64,000 nt of DNA from Kaistella sp. 97-N-M2 (GCF_021513235.1 NZ_CP090976.1:2806394-2870393); one strand, 5' to 3'; positions 19,783 through 28,372 are shown, counted from the stretch's first letter. The notes: a model not told the origin generated them from the sequence alone. Made by a program: numbers and translations.

Positions 19783-20742
19783 ATGGCAAAAAAAGTAGGA
19801 ATATTATTCGGTATGGAAGACACTTTTCCGTGGGCTTTCATTGATAAAGTAAATGAAATGGGCAACGGCGATGTGGTTGCAGAAGCCGTAATGATCGATA
19901 AATTAGAACAAGGCGCAGATTACGGATACGCGGTGATTATCGACCGGATTTCGCAGGACGTGCCTTTCTACAGAGCTTATCTGAAAAACGCAGCGCTGAA
20001 CGGAACTTACGTAGTGAACAACCCTTTTTGGTGGAGCGCCGACGAAAAATTTTTCAACAACGCTCTGATGACCAAAATTGGAATTCCATTGCCGAAAACC
20101 GTCTTGCTGCCCAGTAACGACCGGCCGACAGATACTACCGAGAAATCCTTCCGAAATCTCAAATTTCCGCACGACTGGGATTATATTTTCAATTACATCG
20201 GCTTTCCTGCGTACATGAAACCCCACGATGGTGGCGGCTGGAAAAGCGTTTACCGCGTGGAAAACGCCGAAGACATGTGGCACAAACTGGGTGAAACCGA
20301 ACAGCTCGTGATGATGCTGCAGGAAGAAATTGTTTTTCAGGATTATTACCGCGTGTATTGTCTCGGCAAAAAATACGTGCACATTATGCCGTATGAACCG
20401 CGGAATCCGCACCATTTACGATATGCAACAACGCACCAGACAGAAGGCAAAGAACTGGAAAAACTGCTGAAAGTGATCCACGATTACACCATTAAAATGA
20501 ACGAAGAACTGGGCTACGATTTCAACACCGTAGAATTTGCAGTGAGAGACGGTATTCCCTATGCCATCGACTTCTGCAATCCAGCGCCGGACGCGGACCG
20601 CAATTCTGTGGGCGAAGAAAATTTTGCCTGGATCGTAGAACACGCCGCGAAATTCGCCATTGAAAAAGCGAAAGAATACGAACCCGGCAAACCAAATATT
20701 TCCTGGGGGAAATTTGTAAAAGATACCATCAACAAAAGTTAG
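19783..20742 (+). CDS. ATP-grasp ligase 2
   Basis: A 319-residue ATP-grasp protein with an N-terminal nucleotide-fold-like domain (KVGILFGMEDTFPWAF), a substrate domain containing YVVNNPFWWSADEKF, the nucleotide lysine Lys146 (AYMKPHDGGGWKSVYRV), a hinge (MLQEEIVFQDYYRVYCLG) and the metal-binding end (NTVEFAVRDGIPYAIDFCNPAPD). The domain order resembles RimK/D-Ala-D-Ala ligase-like enzymes. The next gene, a GCS2-type ligase, follows after 132 bases that hold a nested inverted repeat. Substrate unknown. Confidence 0.85.
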   Translation: MAKKVGILFGMEDTFPWAFIDKVNEMGNGDVVAEAVMIDKLEQGADYGYAVIIDRISQDVPFYRAYLKNAALNGTYVVNNPFWWSADEKFFNNALMTKIGIPLPKTVLLPSNDRPTDTTEKSFRNLKFPHDWDYIFNYIGFPAYMKPHDGGGWKSVYRVENAEDMWHKLGETEQLVMMLQEEIVFQDYYRVYCLGKKYVHIMPYEPRNPHHLRYATTHQTEGKELEKLLKVIHDYTIKMNEELGYDFNTVEFAVRDGIPYAIDFCNPAPDADRNSVGEENFAWIVEHAAKFAIEKAKEYEPGKPNISWGKFVKDTINKS

Positions 20743-20750
20743 AAAATACC

Positions 20751-20856
20751 GGATCAGTAGGAAAACATTAAGAATACTATCGTCACGAACTTCGGTTGTC
20801 CGAAATTGACGAAAATTTTTCTCCACATCAAACTTCCTGAGTTTTCATACTGATCC
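20751..20856. repeat. Nested inverted-repeat element inside the amidoligase cluster
   Basis: A 16-bp arm at 20751-20766 pairs with 20841-20856 at 15 of 16 positions. Inside it TCGTCA (20780-20785) pairs with TGACGA (20807-20812), and inside that TTCGG (20791-20795) pairs with CCGAA (20800-20804) around a TTGT loop. The result is a three-level stem structure filling the gap between ATP-grasp 2 and the GCS2 gene and ending 18 bases before the latter's ATG. It could be an RNA control or processing element, or a small non-autonomous element with terminal inverted repeats. Confidence 0.65.
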
Positions 20857-20874
20857 CTCCTAAAACACAAAGCT

Positions 20875-21981
20875 ATGCATCAATTTACCATTGGCGTTGA
20901 AGAAGAATACCAAATTATCGACGTGGAGACGCGGGACCTTGTTTCGCACGTGTCCAAAATCATCGAAGGCGGAAAAGCCACCTTACAGGAAAATTTAAAG
21001 CACGAAATGCACGAATCGGTGATCGAGATGGAAACCGGTATCTGCAACAATATTCAGGAAGTGAAAGCCGAACTCACTGATCTCCGCAAAAGACTTATTA
21101 AAGTTGCGCACGAAAACAATCTGCGCGTTTCCGGCGGCGGCACGCATCCTTTTTCGCGGTGGCAGGACAATCAGATCACGAAACAGGAACGTTATGACAA
21201 GATTATTCTAGACCTGGGTGACGTAGCTCGTTCAAATCTGATCTTCGGTCTGCACGTGCACATTGGAATTCCGAATCGTGAAGAAGGCATCCGAATCCAA
21301 AATGTGATGCGCTATTTTCTGCCGCACGTTTACGCCCTTTCCACCAATTCGCCCTTTTGGGTGGGCCGGAATACGGGTTTTAAATCTTACCGGCAGGAAG
21401 TTTTCGTAAAATTTCCGCGTACCGGAATCCCAAGTTATTTCAGTTCCGTGGCGGAATTCGACGCGTATATCGAACTAATGATCAAAACAGGCACGATTGA
21501 CAACGCAAAGAAGATTTGGTGGGACTTGCGGGTGCATCCCTTCTACCCAACAATCGAGTTCCGGATCTGCGATATGCCTTTGCGGGTGGACGAAACTGTA
21601 TGTTTAGCTGCGATCATGCAGTGTTTGGTCGCGAAGATCTACAAACTACACGAGCAGAATATGAGTTTCCGCAGTTACAGAAGGCTGCTGCTTAACGAGA
21701 ATAAATGGCGCGCCTCCAAAGACGGCATCCACGCACATCTTATCGATTTTGGAAAAGAAACCAGCGTTCCCTACTGCGACCTGCTGAAAGAACTCCTTAA
21801 TTTTATCGATGATGTTGCAGACGAACTGGGGTGCAGAGATGAAATTGAATATGCCTGGGAAATTCTGAAAAACGGAACCGGGGCGGACCGTCAGCTGGCG
21901 GTTTACGAACAAACCGGCGATCTGAAAGCCGTAGTGGATTACATGATTTCGGAGACAGAATACGGAATAACATACGATTAA
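20875..21981 (+). CDS. GCS2-family carboxylate-amine ligase (YbdK-like)
   Basis: Member of the glutamate-cysteine ligase type 2 family, which forms amide bonds to a glutamate-like carboxylate with ATP. The 368 residues begin with the signature GVEEEYQIID (7-16) and contain the ETGICNNIQEV segment, GGGTHPFSRW (87-96) and the metal-binding LHVHIGIPNREEG with His127 and His129, then WWDLRVHPFYPTIEFRICDMPL. All features expected of an active YbdK-type enzyme are present. YbdK itself makes gamma-glutamyl-cysteine only weakly, so the real substrate may differ. The amidotransferase gene follows after 39 bases. Confidence 0.9.
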   Translation: MHQFTIGVEEEYQIIDVETRDLVSHVSKIIEGGKATLQENLKHEMHESVIEMETGICNNIQEVKAELTDLRKRLIKVAHENNLRVSGGGTHPFSRWQDNQITKQERYDKIILDLGDVARSNLIFGLHVHIGIPNREEGIRIQNVMRYFLPHVYALSTNSPFWVGRNTGFKSYRQEVFVKFPRTGIPSYFSSVAEFDAYIELMIKTGTIDNAKKIWWDLRVHPFYPTIEFRICDMPLRVDETVCLAAIMQCLVAKIYKLHEQNMSFRSYRRLLLNENKWRASKDGIHAHLIDFGKETSVPYCDLLKELLNFIDDVADELGCRDEIEYAWEILKNGTGADRQLAVYEQTGDLKAVVDYMISETEYGITYD

Positions 21982-21993
21982 GCTATTATTTCT

Positions 21994-22001
21994 TAATTTT
22001 G
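21994..22001 (+). promoter_or_regulatory. TAnnTTTG box upstream of the amidotransferase gene
   Basis: TAATTTTG matches the -7 consensus and lies 20 bases before the ATG at 22021. It may provide an internal start within the cluster; no -33 element was seen. Confidence 0.35.
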
Positions 22002-22020
22002 CAGCGTAAATATTTATTAA

Positions 22021-22848
22021 ATGAAAGAGATCAAAGTGGCCCTGCTCGACATGAATAATCATCATGTAAACCAAGGGATGCGCAATATAAAAGAAATTTC
22101 CGAGGCCTTCAAGGAGAACGCAGATGAAGCCGTTTCTATTGAAGTTTTCGATGTGAGATACAAAAACGAAATACCGGTTGTAAGCGGTTTCGATATTTTT
22201 ATTTCTTCGGGAGGTCCGGGAAATCCGCACAAAGAAGGTTACGAATGGGAAGAAAAATACGCAGCATTTTTAAATGAAATTTGGGAGCACAACAAAACGC
22301 ACGATAACAAGAAGTTTCTTTTTTTAATTTGCCATTCCTTTCAGGTGGCCAGCATTCATTGGGGTTTGGGAAATATCTGCAAACGTAAATCCTACTCTTT
22401 CGGCGTAATGCCGATACATAAAACCCGGGAAGGCAGTAAAGATTTTTTACTGCAGAATTTGCCGCTACCCTTCTACGCGGTAGATTCCAGAGGTTATCAG
22501 TTTATTGAGGCAGACAATGCCCGCCTGAAAGAAATGGGCATGAGAATAATGGCATTGGAAAAAGTTCGTCCACATATCCATCTGGAGCGCGCGGTGATGG
22601 CGATTCGGTTCTCCAACGAAATTTTTGGCACCCAGTTTCATCCGGAAGCAGATCCAAAAGGAATGCTCGAGAATTTAAAGGACGATAAAAACCGCGAGGC
22701 TATGATTGAAAACTATGGTCTGGAAAAATACCTGCAAACCGTGGACAGAATGGATGATCCGGAAAAAATTATCCTCACGCAGGCACAAATTCTGCCGCGC
22801 TTTTTGCAGCACGCCGCCAAAGAGGTTTTGAAGTGTGAACTGGCCTGA
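22021..22848 (+). CDS. Class I glutamine amidotransferase-like protein
   Basis: A 275-residue GATase1-fold protein. The triad is intact: nucleophile Cys104 (FLICHSFQ), His207 and Glu209 (GTQFHPEAD). The oxyanion segment SSGGPGNPH is also present. The usual C-x-G-x-Q elbow has Ser in place of Gly (CHSFQ). Such domains release ammonia from glutamine or cleave gamma-glutamyl bonds. The protein carries no synthetase domain, so it probably supplies NH3 to one of the neighbouring ligases or hydrolyses a glutamyl intermediate (inference). Gaps are 39 bases upstream and 88 downstream. Confidence 0.88.
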   Translation: MKEIKVALLDMNNHHVNQGMRNIKEISEAFKENADEAVSIEVFDVRYKNEIPVVSGFDIFISSGGPGNPHKEGYEWEEKYAAFLNEIWEHNKTHDNKKFLFLICHSFQVASIHWGLGNICKRKSYSFGVMPIHKTREGSKDFLLQNLPLPFYAVDSRGYQFIEADNARLKEMGMRIMALEKVRPHIHLERAVMAIRFSNEIFGTQFHPEADPKGMLENLKDDKNREAMIENYGLEKYLQTVDRMDDPEKIILTQAQILPRFLQHAAKEVLKCELA

Positions 22849-22936
22849 GACAAAGTAATGCGTTATTTGTAAATTCCCCTGTTTAACGTAAGCGTCTTCA
22901 TTAATCATTTTTGAATAAACCACTAAGAAAAAGACT

Positions 22937-24118
22937 ATGATTCCAAAATACAGAGACCAGTTTAACGCAGAATTTACACCGGAAAAATACACTGCGCTGC
23001 TGGAAAAGCTTAAGGAAAAAGGCGGAATTTATCCGCAGTTTCGCGTCTCCGAAAGTCCCATTTTTTTGACCGCAAACTTTAAAGCCAAACTGAATGACGC
23101 GTGTGAAAGCATCATTTCCCAAATCAAAGACATGTCGCCGGAAGAATTGAATAAGGCCATTCCCGCAGATGCCAATGTGCCAGGTGATACGCTGCAGCCG
23201 CACTTTTTCACCATTGATTTCGGCATCTGCGAAAACGACTCCGGCGAAGTGGTACCGCAGCTCATCGAACTGCAGTCCTTCCCTACCTTGTACGCGTTCC
23301 AGAAAGAACTGCAAAATTCTGTGGTCGAAATTTATCCGTTTATTGAGCCTTTGCAATCTTCACGAGGCGACGACGAATATTATGCGGAATTAAAAAATCT
23401 TATTGTAGGCGACGAAAATCCCGAAAATGTGGTTCTGCTCGAAGTTTATCCGGATCAGCAAAAAACGAATATCGACTTTTATCTGACGGAGAAAAAGCTC
23501 GGTATTAAAACGGTGTGCCTGACGAAAGTAAAAAAGGAAGGCCGAAAACTTTTTTACGAGAACGCGGGAAATTTAATTCAAATCAAAAGAATTTACAACC
23601 GCGTGATTTTCGACGAAATTAACAAGATTCCAAATCTGAAAGTTGATTTTGATTTCCGCGAAGATTTAGACGTTAAATGGATTACGCATCCGAATTGGTT
23701 TTTCAAGATCTCCAAATATATTTTACCAAAACTCCACCACCCTTACGTGCCGAAAAGTTATTTTTTAAATGATTTTCCCGCGGAGGAACATTTGGAAGAT
23801 TTTGTGCTGAAACCCTTGTTTTCTTTTGCCGGCAGCGGCGTTAATCTCAATCCCACGCCACAGGATTTAGAAAAAATTGAAGACCGCGAAAATTATATTC
23901 TACAGCGGAAAGTGAAATATGCTCCGCTTTTTAGAGACCCAAACGGCGACTATTCGAAGGCCGAAATCCGTTTGCTCTATATTTGGAAAGAAAACGATGC
24001 GCGCCCGAAACTGATGGAGCATTTGGTAAGAATGACAAAAGCCGATATGGTGAACGTTGATTTCAATAAAAAAAATGCCATCTGGATTGGCGGTTCTACG
24101 GCGTTTTTCGAAAGATAA
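22937..24118 (+). CDS. ATP-grasp-like ligase 3
   Basis: A 393-residue protein with an unusual ATP-grasp layout. The N-terminal half holds an acidic segment (HFFTIDFGICENDSG, then PQLIELQSF) like the substrate/metal motifs that precede the nucleotide site in glutathionylspermidine synthase-type enzymes. The C-terminal half holds the nucleotide part (EDFVLKPLFSFAGSGV, ENYILQRKVKYAP) and a conserved tail (AEIRLLYIW). This suggests a permuted or divergent ATP-grasp making a C-N bond. It is the last gene of the cluster. The family call rests on motif order only. Confidence 0.75.
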   Translation: MIPKYRDQFNAEFTPEKYTALLEKLKEKGGIYPQFRVSESPIFLTANFKAKLNDACESIISQIKDMSPEELNKAIPADANVPGDTLQPHFFTIDFGICENDSGEVVPQLIELQSFPTLYAFQKELQNSVVEIYPFIEPLQSSRGDDEYYAELKNLIVGDENPENVVLLEVYPDQQKTNIDFYLTEKKLGIKTVCLTKVKKEGRKLFYENAGNLIQIKRIYNRVIFDEINKIPNLKVDFDFREDLDVKWITHPNWFFKISKYILPKLHHPYVPKSYFLNDFPAEEHLEDFVLKPLFSFAGSGVNLNPTPQDLEKIEDRENYILQRKVKYAPLFRDPNGDYSKAEIRLLYIWKENDARPKLMEHLVRMTKADMVNVDFNKKNAIWIGGSTAFFER

Positions 24119-24236
24119 AAATCCTATTTCGCAAATGTCATCTTAATTTTTTTCACTTATCAAAAATAATTACCGGCCATTTCCATTCTGGAAATTCTGA
24201 TTGCGATTTGAAAAACAATTAATGGTAAGCGCAAAT

Positions 24237-24244
24237 TAATTTTG
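24237..24244 (+). promoter_or_regulatory. TAnnTTTG box upstream of the FAD oxidoreductase
   Basis: TAATTTTG matches the -7 consensus, about 110 bases before the ATG at 24354. A TTG 26 bases upstream of it is farther than usual. Confidence 0.35.
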
Positions 24245-24353
24245 TAATTTTATTTCGCAAATACTTTAGTTCCTTTTAGTATTTCTGGTTCACCGAGATT
24301 CCGGGAAAAACGGCATCGAAATGCATTTGTACTTAAAATAAGTAAGGATTAAA

Positions 24354-25262
24354 ATGAACAATAATACAAATTTTGATGTAATCATCGTTGGCGGCAGTTA
24401 TGCAGGATTGTCTGCAGCCCTGGCTTTAGGACGTTCTTTGCGAAATGTTTTGATCATCGACAATGGAAAACCGTGCAATATTCAAACTCCACACTCCCAC
24501 AATTTTTTAACGCAGGACGGCAAAACGCCAAAAGAAATTTCAACGCGTGCCCGGAGAGACATTGAGCAATATGAAACCGTAAAGTTTTACAATGGAACCG
24601 CCAAAATTGGGGTAAAAACGGAAGACGGTTTTCAAATAATAACGTCTGAAAATGAGCGATTTACAGCAAAAAAATTAATCTTCGCTACCGGAATAAAAGA
24701 CGAAATGCCGAACATTAAAGGTTTTGCCGAATGTTGGGGAATTTCTGTTATACATTGTCCCTACTGCCACGGATACGAATATCGCCACCGCAATACCGCA
24801 ATTATAGCAAATGGTCCGAAAGCCTTTCACCTTGCCGCAATGGTAAATAACCTCAGCGATAAAGTTACACTTTTGACGAATGGTAAGGCAGATTTTAGTG
24901 TCGATGAATTAGAAAAATTGGCCAAACGCAATGTAAAAATCATCGAAAAAACCATCCATGAAATTGAACACGAAAACGGACAATTGCAGAATCTGATTTT
25001 TGAGGGAGGAACTAAAATGCCGTTCGACGTCGCCTATGGCGCAGTTCCGTTTACGCAACATTCGGATATTCCAGCGGCGCTGGGTTGCGAACTCGATGAT
25101 TTTGGATATTTAAAAATTGAAGCTTTTCAAAAAACACGGGTGCCGAATATTTTGGTCTGTGGAGACAATTCGAATATGATGCGTTCTGTGGCCAATGCAG
25201 TTTCCAGTGGAAATATCGCCGGCGCTGTGGCAAATGGAGAATTGGTAAACGAACAATTTTAA
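24354..25262 (+). CDS. FAD/NAD(P)-dependent thioredoxin reductase-like oxidoreductase
   Basis: A 302-residue two-dinucleotide-domain flavoprotein. The FAD-binding motif DVIIVGGSYAGLSAALAL is at residues 8-25, a second conserved segment is LIFATGIKDEMPNI, and the C-terminal FAD motif is NILVCGDNS. A redox pair CPYC (HCPYCHGYEYRH) replaces the CATC of classical thioredoxin reductase; this variant occurs in TrxR-like disulfide oxidases such as those handling epidithiol natural products. The NADP-binding loop is weak (IIANGPKAFHLAA, no GxGxxA). Substrate unknown; it may be an independent reductase or detoxification enzyme. Confidence 0.88.
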   Translation: MNNNTNFDVIIVGGSYAGLSAALALGRSLRNVLIIDNGKPCNIQTPHSHNFLTQDGKTPKEISTRARRDIEQYETVKFYNGTAKIGVKTEDGFQIITSENERFTAKKLIFATGIKDEMPNIKGFAECWGISVIHCPYCHGYEYRHRNTAIIANGPKAFHLAAMVNNLSDKVTLLTNGKADFSVDELEKLAKRNVKIIEKTIHEIEHENGQLQNLIFEGGTKMPFDVAYGAVPFTQHSDIPAALGCELDDFGYLKIEAFQKTRVPNILVCGDNSNMMRSVANAVSSGNIAGAVANGELVNEQF

Positions 25263-25391
25263 TACTGGATTACAAACACGTACAGATGCAGAAAAGAAAA
25301 TAGATCTGAACATCACTAATAAAAATTGATGATTTTTGAACATGTAGAAAGATTTCAACAAAGCATATTTAATGCAAATTTGTAAAAGTTG

Positions 25392-25514
25392 ATGGAAACT
25401 CAAAAACGATTTACCGAACAAATTATCCAAAATAAGAATATCGCAAGACGTGAAAAACCTAACCTTTTAAATTTGATAGATTTATGGGAAAAGTTATTGC
25501 AGCAATTAACATGA
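25392..25514 (+). CDS. Possible 40-residue ORF, perhaps a gene remnant
   Basis: ATG at 25392 opens a 40-codon frame (METQKRFTEQIIQNK..., ending in LWEKLLQQLT) of charged helical character. It overlaps the first 31 bases of the next gene in another frame. Composition looks protein-like, similar to the N-terminus of a longer protein, but I do not recognise it. It may be a leader ORF, a small gene or a decayed fragment. Confidence 0.25.
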   Translation: METQKRFTEQIIQNKNIARREKPNLLNLIDLWEKLLQQLT

Positions 25515-26047
25515 CGCTGGACGGCTTTTGCGACCATACCGCGGTCACTCCAGATTCAGAAATACATGATCATTACACCGCGCTTTTACGTGGCGCAGAC
25601 CTCTTTCTTTACGGCAGAATAACTTACCAACTCATGGAATTTTGGCGCGATCTTGCCAAAAATCCCTCCGGTGAAAAGTCCATGGATGACTTTGCGGTGG
25701 TGATGGACAAACTTCCTAAAATTGTTTTTTCCCACACCCTCACGCAGTTCGACTGGAAAAGTGCGCGGTTGGCCACCAAAAATATTGAGGAAGAAATTTT
25801 AAACTTAAAGCAAAAATCTGGTATGAATATTTTTATTGGCAGCCGGAGTTTAATAATGCAGGCCTTAAAACTCAACTTAATTGACGAATTACAACTGATG
25901 GTTCATCCCGTCGTCGCGGGCATTGGTTTGCCGTTATTTAATGATATTAACGAGCCGATAAATTTAACGCTGGTGAAGACAAAAACTTTCAGCAGCGGTG
26001 CCGTGCTGTTTTACTATAATCCCATAAAAACCGGTAAAACGTATTGA
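25484..26047 (+). CDS. Dihydrofolate reductase-like (RibD C-terminal family) protein
   Basis: A 187-residue DHFR/RibD-C fold reductase. Family marks are the opening KVIAAINMTLDGF, the ADLFLYGRITYQLMEFW segment, MNIFIGSRSLIMQAL and the C-terminal DELQLMVHPVVAGIGLPLF. These proteins bind NADPH; most single-domain bacterial members have no known substrate, and it is not the main folA. It is encoded alone, between the flavoprotein and arr. Confidence 0.88.
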   Translation: MGKVIAAINMTLDGFCDHTAVTPDSEIHDHYTALLRGADLFLYGRITYQLMEFWRDLAKNPSGEKSMDDFAVVMDKLPKIVFSHTLTQFDWKSARLATKNIEEEILNLKQKSGMNIFIGSRSLIMQALKLNLIDELQLMVHPVVAGIGLPLFNDINEPINLTLVKTKTFSSGAVLFYYNPIKTGKTY

Positions 26048-26130
26048 CTTACAGAGACGCATCAAAACTGTGTCACAATCGTTCTGTTAAATTTTTAAAT
26101 TAATGGTGAAAACATTTAAACAAAAGAAGC

Positions 26131-26571
26131 ATGGATGAAATTATTGATAGTTCTGGTGAAAAAGCGCCTACGCCATTTGCGCAGACTTACTTTCACGGAA
26201 CTAAAGTGGCCTTAAAAATTGGAGATCATATTAAAGCAGGATTCAGTTCAAATTACGGAAAGAGAAAAAATGCGAAATACATTTTTCTCTCGGCCACCCT
26301 CGATGCTGCAATCTGGGGTGCGGAACTTTCCAGCGGCGAAGGTTCCGGAAGAATTTATTTGGTAGAGCCGACAGGAGAAATCGAAAATGACCCCGATTTA
26401 ACAGATAAAAAATTTCCCGGAAATCCTACGCAATCCTATCGCTCGATCCATCCGTTTAAAGTTGTGGGCGAAGTCACGATCTGGCAGGGACATTCAGTTG
26501 AAAAGGTGACAGCGATGAAAGAGGCTCTCAAAAAACTTAATGAAATGGGTATTCAGTCCTTAAACGACTAA
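26131..26571 (+). CDS. arr: Rifamycin NAD-dependent ADP-ribosyltransferase
   Basis: Inactivates rifamycins by ADP-ribosylation using NAD+. The 146-residue product has the full Arr pattern: TYFHGTKVALKIGDHI, GFSSNYG, LSATLDAAIWGAEL, GRIYLVEPTGEIENDPDLTD, KKFPGNPTQSYRS and HPFKVVGEV. Length is that of chromosomal and integron-borne Arr enzymes. The motifs are intact, so activity is plausible; the host phenotype is not shown by sequence. I see no integrase, attC site or insertion sequence nearby, so it looks like a resident chromosomal gene. Confidence 0.93.
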   Translation: MDEIIDSSGEKAPTPFAQTYFHGTKVALKIGDHIKAGFSSNYGKRKNAKYIFLSATLDAAIWGAELSSGEGSGRIYLVEPTGEIENDPDLTDKKFPGNPTQSYRSIHPFKVVGEVTIWQGHSVEKVTAMKEALKKLNEMGIQSLND

Positions 26572-26623
26572 ATTAAGTAAGACAAAAATTTTCAGTTTCA
26601 CAGTTTCAAAAATAAAGATCATC

Positions 26624-27439
26624 ATGGAACCAAAAACAGCGCACAGTCTTGCTTTTACCAATGGTTACTCCAACGTGAATGGCCTGAAAATGTATTACGA
26701 AATTTACGGCGACGGAAAACCACTAGTCCTGCTGCACGGTGGCGGCTCTACCATCCAGACTACTTTTGAAAAAGTGATTCCACTGTTGGCTAAAAACCGC
26801 AAAATAATTGCGGTGGAAGCGAAGGCGCATGGCCGTACGGGCGACCGCGATGCAGCCGTTACCTTTGAACAGGATGCCGACGACGTTGCAGCGCTTCTCA
26901 AAAATTTAAATATTCAGCGGGCTGATTTTTTCGGCTTTAGCAATGGCGGTACCACAACTTTACAGATTGCGCTCCGACATCCAAATTTATCCGACAAAAT
27001 AATTTTGGGCTCTGCCCTGGCAAAAAGGAGCGGAGTCCCGAACTGGTTCTGGGATTTTATGTCGAAGGCCAGTCTGGAAAACATGCCCGAACAGTTGCAG
27101 GAAGCCTACCGCAAGGTTGCCCAAGACCCAAACGCTTTAGTGGTGATGCACAACAAAGATGCAAAAAGGATGGTTAATTTTGAAGATATTCCCGAGGAAC
27201 AGATTAAAGCGATAAAATCGCCCACCCTCATCATTAATGGGGATAAAGATGTAGTGACCGTAGAACACGCCTTGGAACTTCACCGACAAATCGCCGGTTC
27301 CGACCTGGCCATCATTCCCGGTGGTCATGGGGAATACATCGGGGAAATTACAACGCTCACGCCGGATTTTAAAGAGACCGATCTTATTGTTCCCCTAATC
27401 GAAAAATTCCTCGACAAAAAATCTGAAGATCAAACTTGA
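26624..27439 (+). CDS. Alpha/beta hydrolase
   Basis: A 271-residue alpha/beta hydrolase. The oxyanion motif is LVLLHGGGS, the nucleophile elbow is GFSNGGTTT, the acid is likely in TLIINGDKDVVT, and the base is the His in IIPGGHGEYIG. There is no signal peptide. It may act on esters, lactones or peroxides; it could also be a haloperoxidase-like member. It starts 52 bases after arr on the same strand. The specific substrate is not predictable. Confidence 0.88.
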   Translation: MEPKTAHSLAFTNGYSNVNGLKMYYEIYGDGKPLVLLHGGGSTIQTTFEKVIPLLAKNRKIIAVEAKAHGRTGDRDAAVTFEQDADDVAALLKNLNIQRADFFGFSNGGTTTLQIALRHPNLSDKIILGSALAKRSGVPNWFWDFMSKASLENMPEQLQEAYRKVAQDPNALVVMHNKDAKRMVNFEDIPEEQIKAIKSPTLIINGDKDVVTVEHALELHRQIAGSDLAIIPGGHGEYIGEITTLTPDFKETDLIVPLIEKFLDKKSEDQT

Positions 27440-27646
27440 TTTTAAATGAATTAAATTTCAAAAATTGCAATATCAGAGTAAACAACACACGATTTTAAAA
27501 CAAGTTTTCATGCTTTTTAAAACATTTATTTTGTAATTCAAAAAACAAAAAACTGCGGATCAAGCTGTTATACAATTTTTCAGTATTTTCGCGACGTCTT
27601 TTTTCGCAGTGGTTTAAATTAATGCTCAACTTTAATAGCGAGTGCC

Positions 27647-28267
27647 ATGAAAAGAAATCAGTTCATCGGAGCCCTTCTGCCTCTAAGTGCAGTTCCGGTT
27701 TTGGGTTTTTCAAGAGTTATTTTACCCGCCTTCAGACCTAAAAAAGTCTTTAAAATTTCTTCCGGTGAAGGCAGAATCCACGGATCGATTAAACTGAAAG
27801 GCGTCAATTCCAACATTCTAGATGTAAAAGTTTCGGGTAAAGATACCGAGGGCGACCTTGCCATTTTCGAGCAGACATCGCTATCTCCAGGTAAAGGAAC
27901 GCCGTATCATGTACATCCGGACCAGGATGAGATTTTTCACGTTACCGATGGGTCCTACCGTTTTAAAGTGGGCGACGACCTATTCGATCTGACGGTAGGT
28001 GATTCGATATTTCTTCCCCGGGCGGTGCCGCATGCCTGGACCCAAATCTCAGCAAAAGGTAAAATGACCGTAACTGTGCAGCCCGCCGGTAAACTGGAGA
28101 ATTTTTTTGTAACGATGGCTGCTTTAGATCACGAACCTACTCCGTCCGAGATTGCTAAAATTTTTTCCGATAATGAAATGCAGGTAGTTGGTCCGTCTCT
28201 AAAAAATCTGCTGACAATTCTACCTGGCAAATTCCGCAGCGTGCCTCATTTTATTTCTTACGATTGA
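27647..28267 (+). CDS. Exported cupin-domain protein
   Basis: A 206-residue protein with an N-terminal hydrophobic signal-like segment (MKRNQFIGALLPLSAVPVLGF) and one cupin domain at about 75-160. The metal-binding motif 1 is PYHVHPDQDEIFHV and motif 2 is SIFLPRAVPHAW, giving three histidines and a glutamate. It resembles quercetinase-like or sugar-isomerase-like single cupins; the reaction is unknown. It is preceded by a 207-base AT-rich gap and followed by rlmF. Confidence 0.82.
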   Translation: MKRNQFIGALLPLSAVPVLGFSRVILPAFRPKKVFKISSGEGRIHGSIKLKGVNSNILDVKVSGKDTEGDLAIFEQTSLSPGKGTPYHVHPDQDEIFHVTDGSYRFKVGDDLFDLTVGDSIFLPRAVPHAWTQISAKGKMTVTVQPAGKLENFFVTMAALDHEPTPSEIAKIFSDNEMQVVGPSLKNLLTILPGKFRSVPHFISYD

Positions 28268-28372
28268 TAGAAACTTTGTGAAGAAATTCTGCCATCTTTG
28301 CAAAAGCAAAAAACCGACGATATTTCTTTCTTTATTTTAAATTTTAACCGTCGGAATTAACCATTTTAAATT

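Noticed and set aside
26131..26571. arr as part of an integron cassette
   Set aside because: No integrase gene, attC-like site or flanking insertion sequence was visible.
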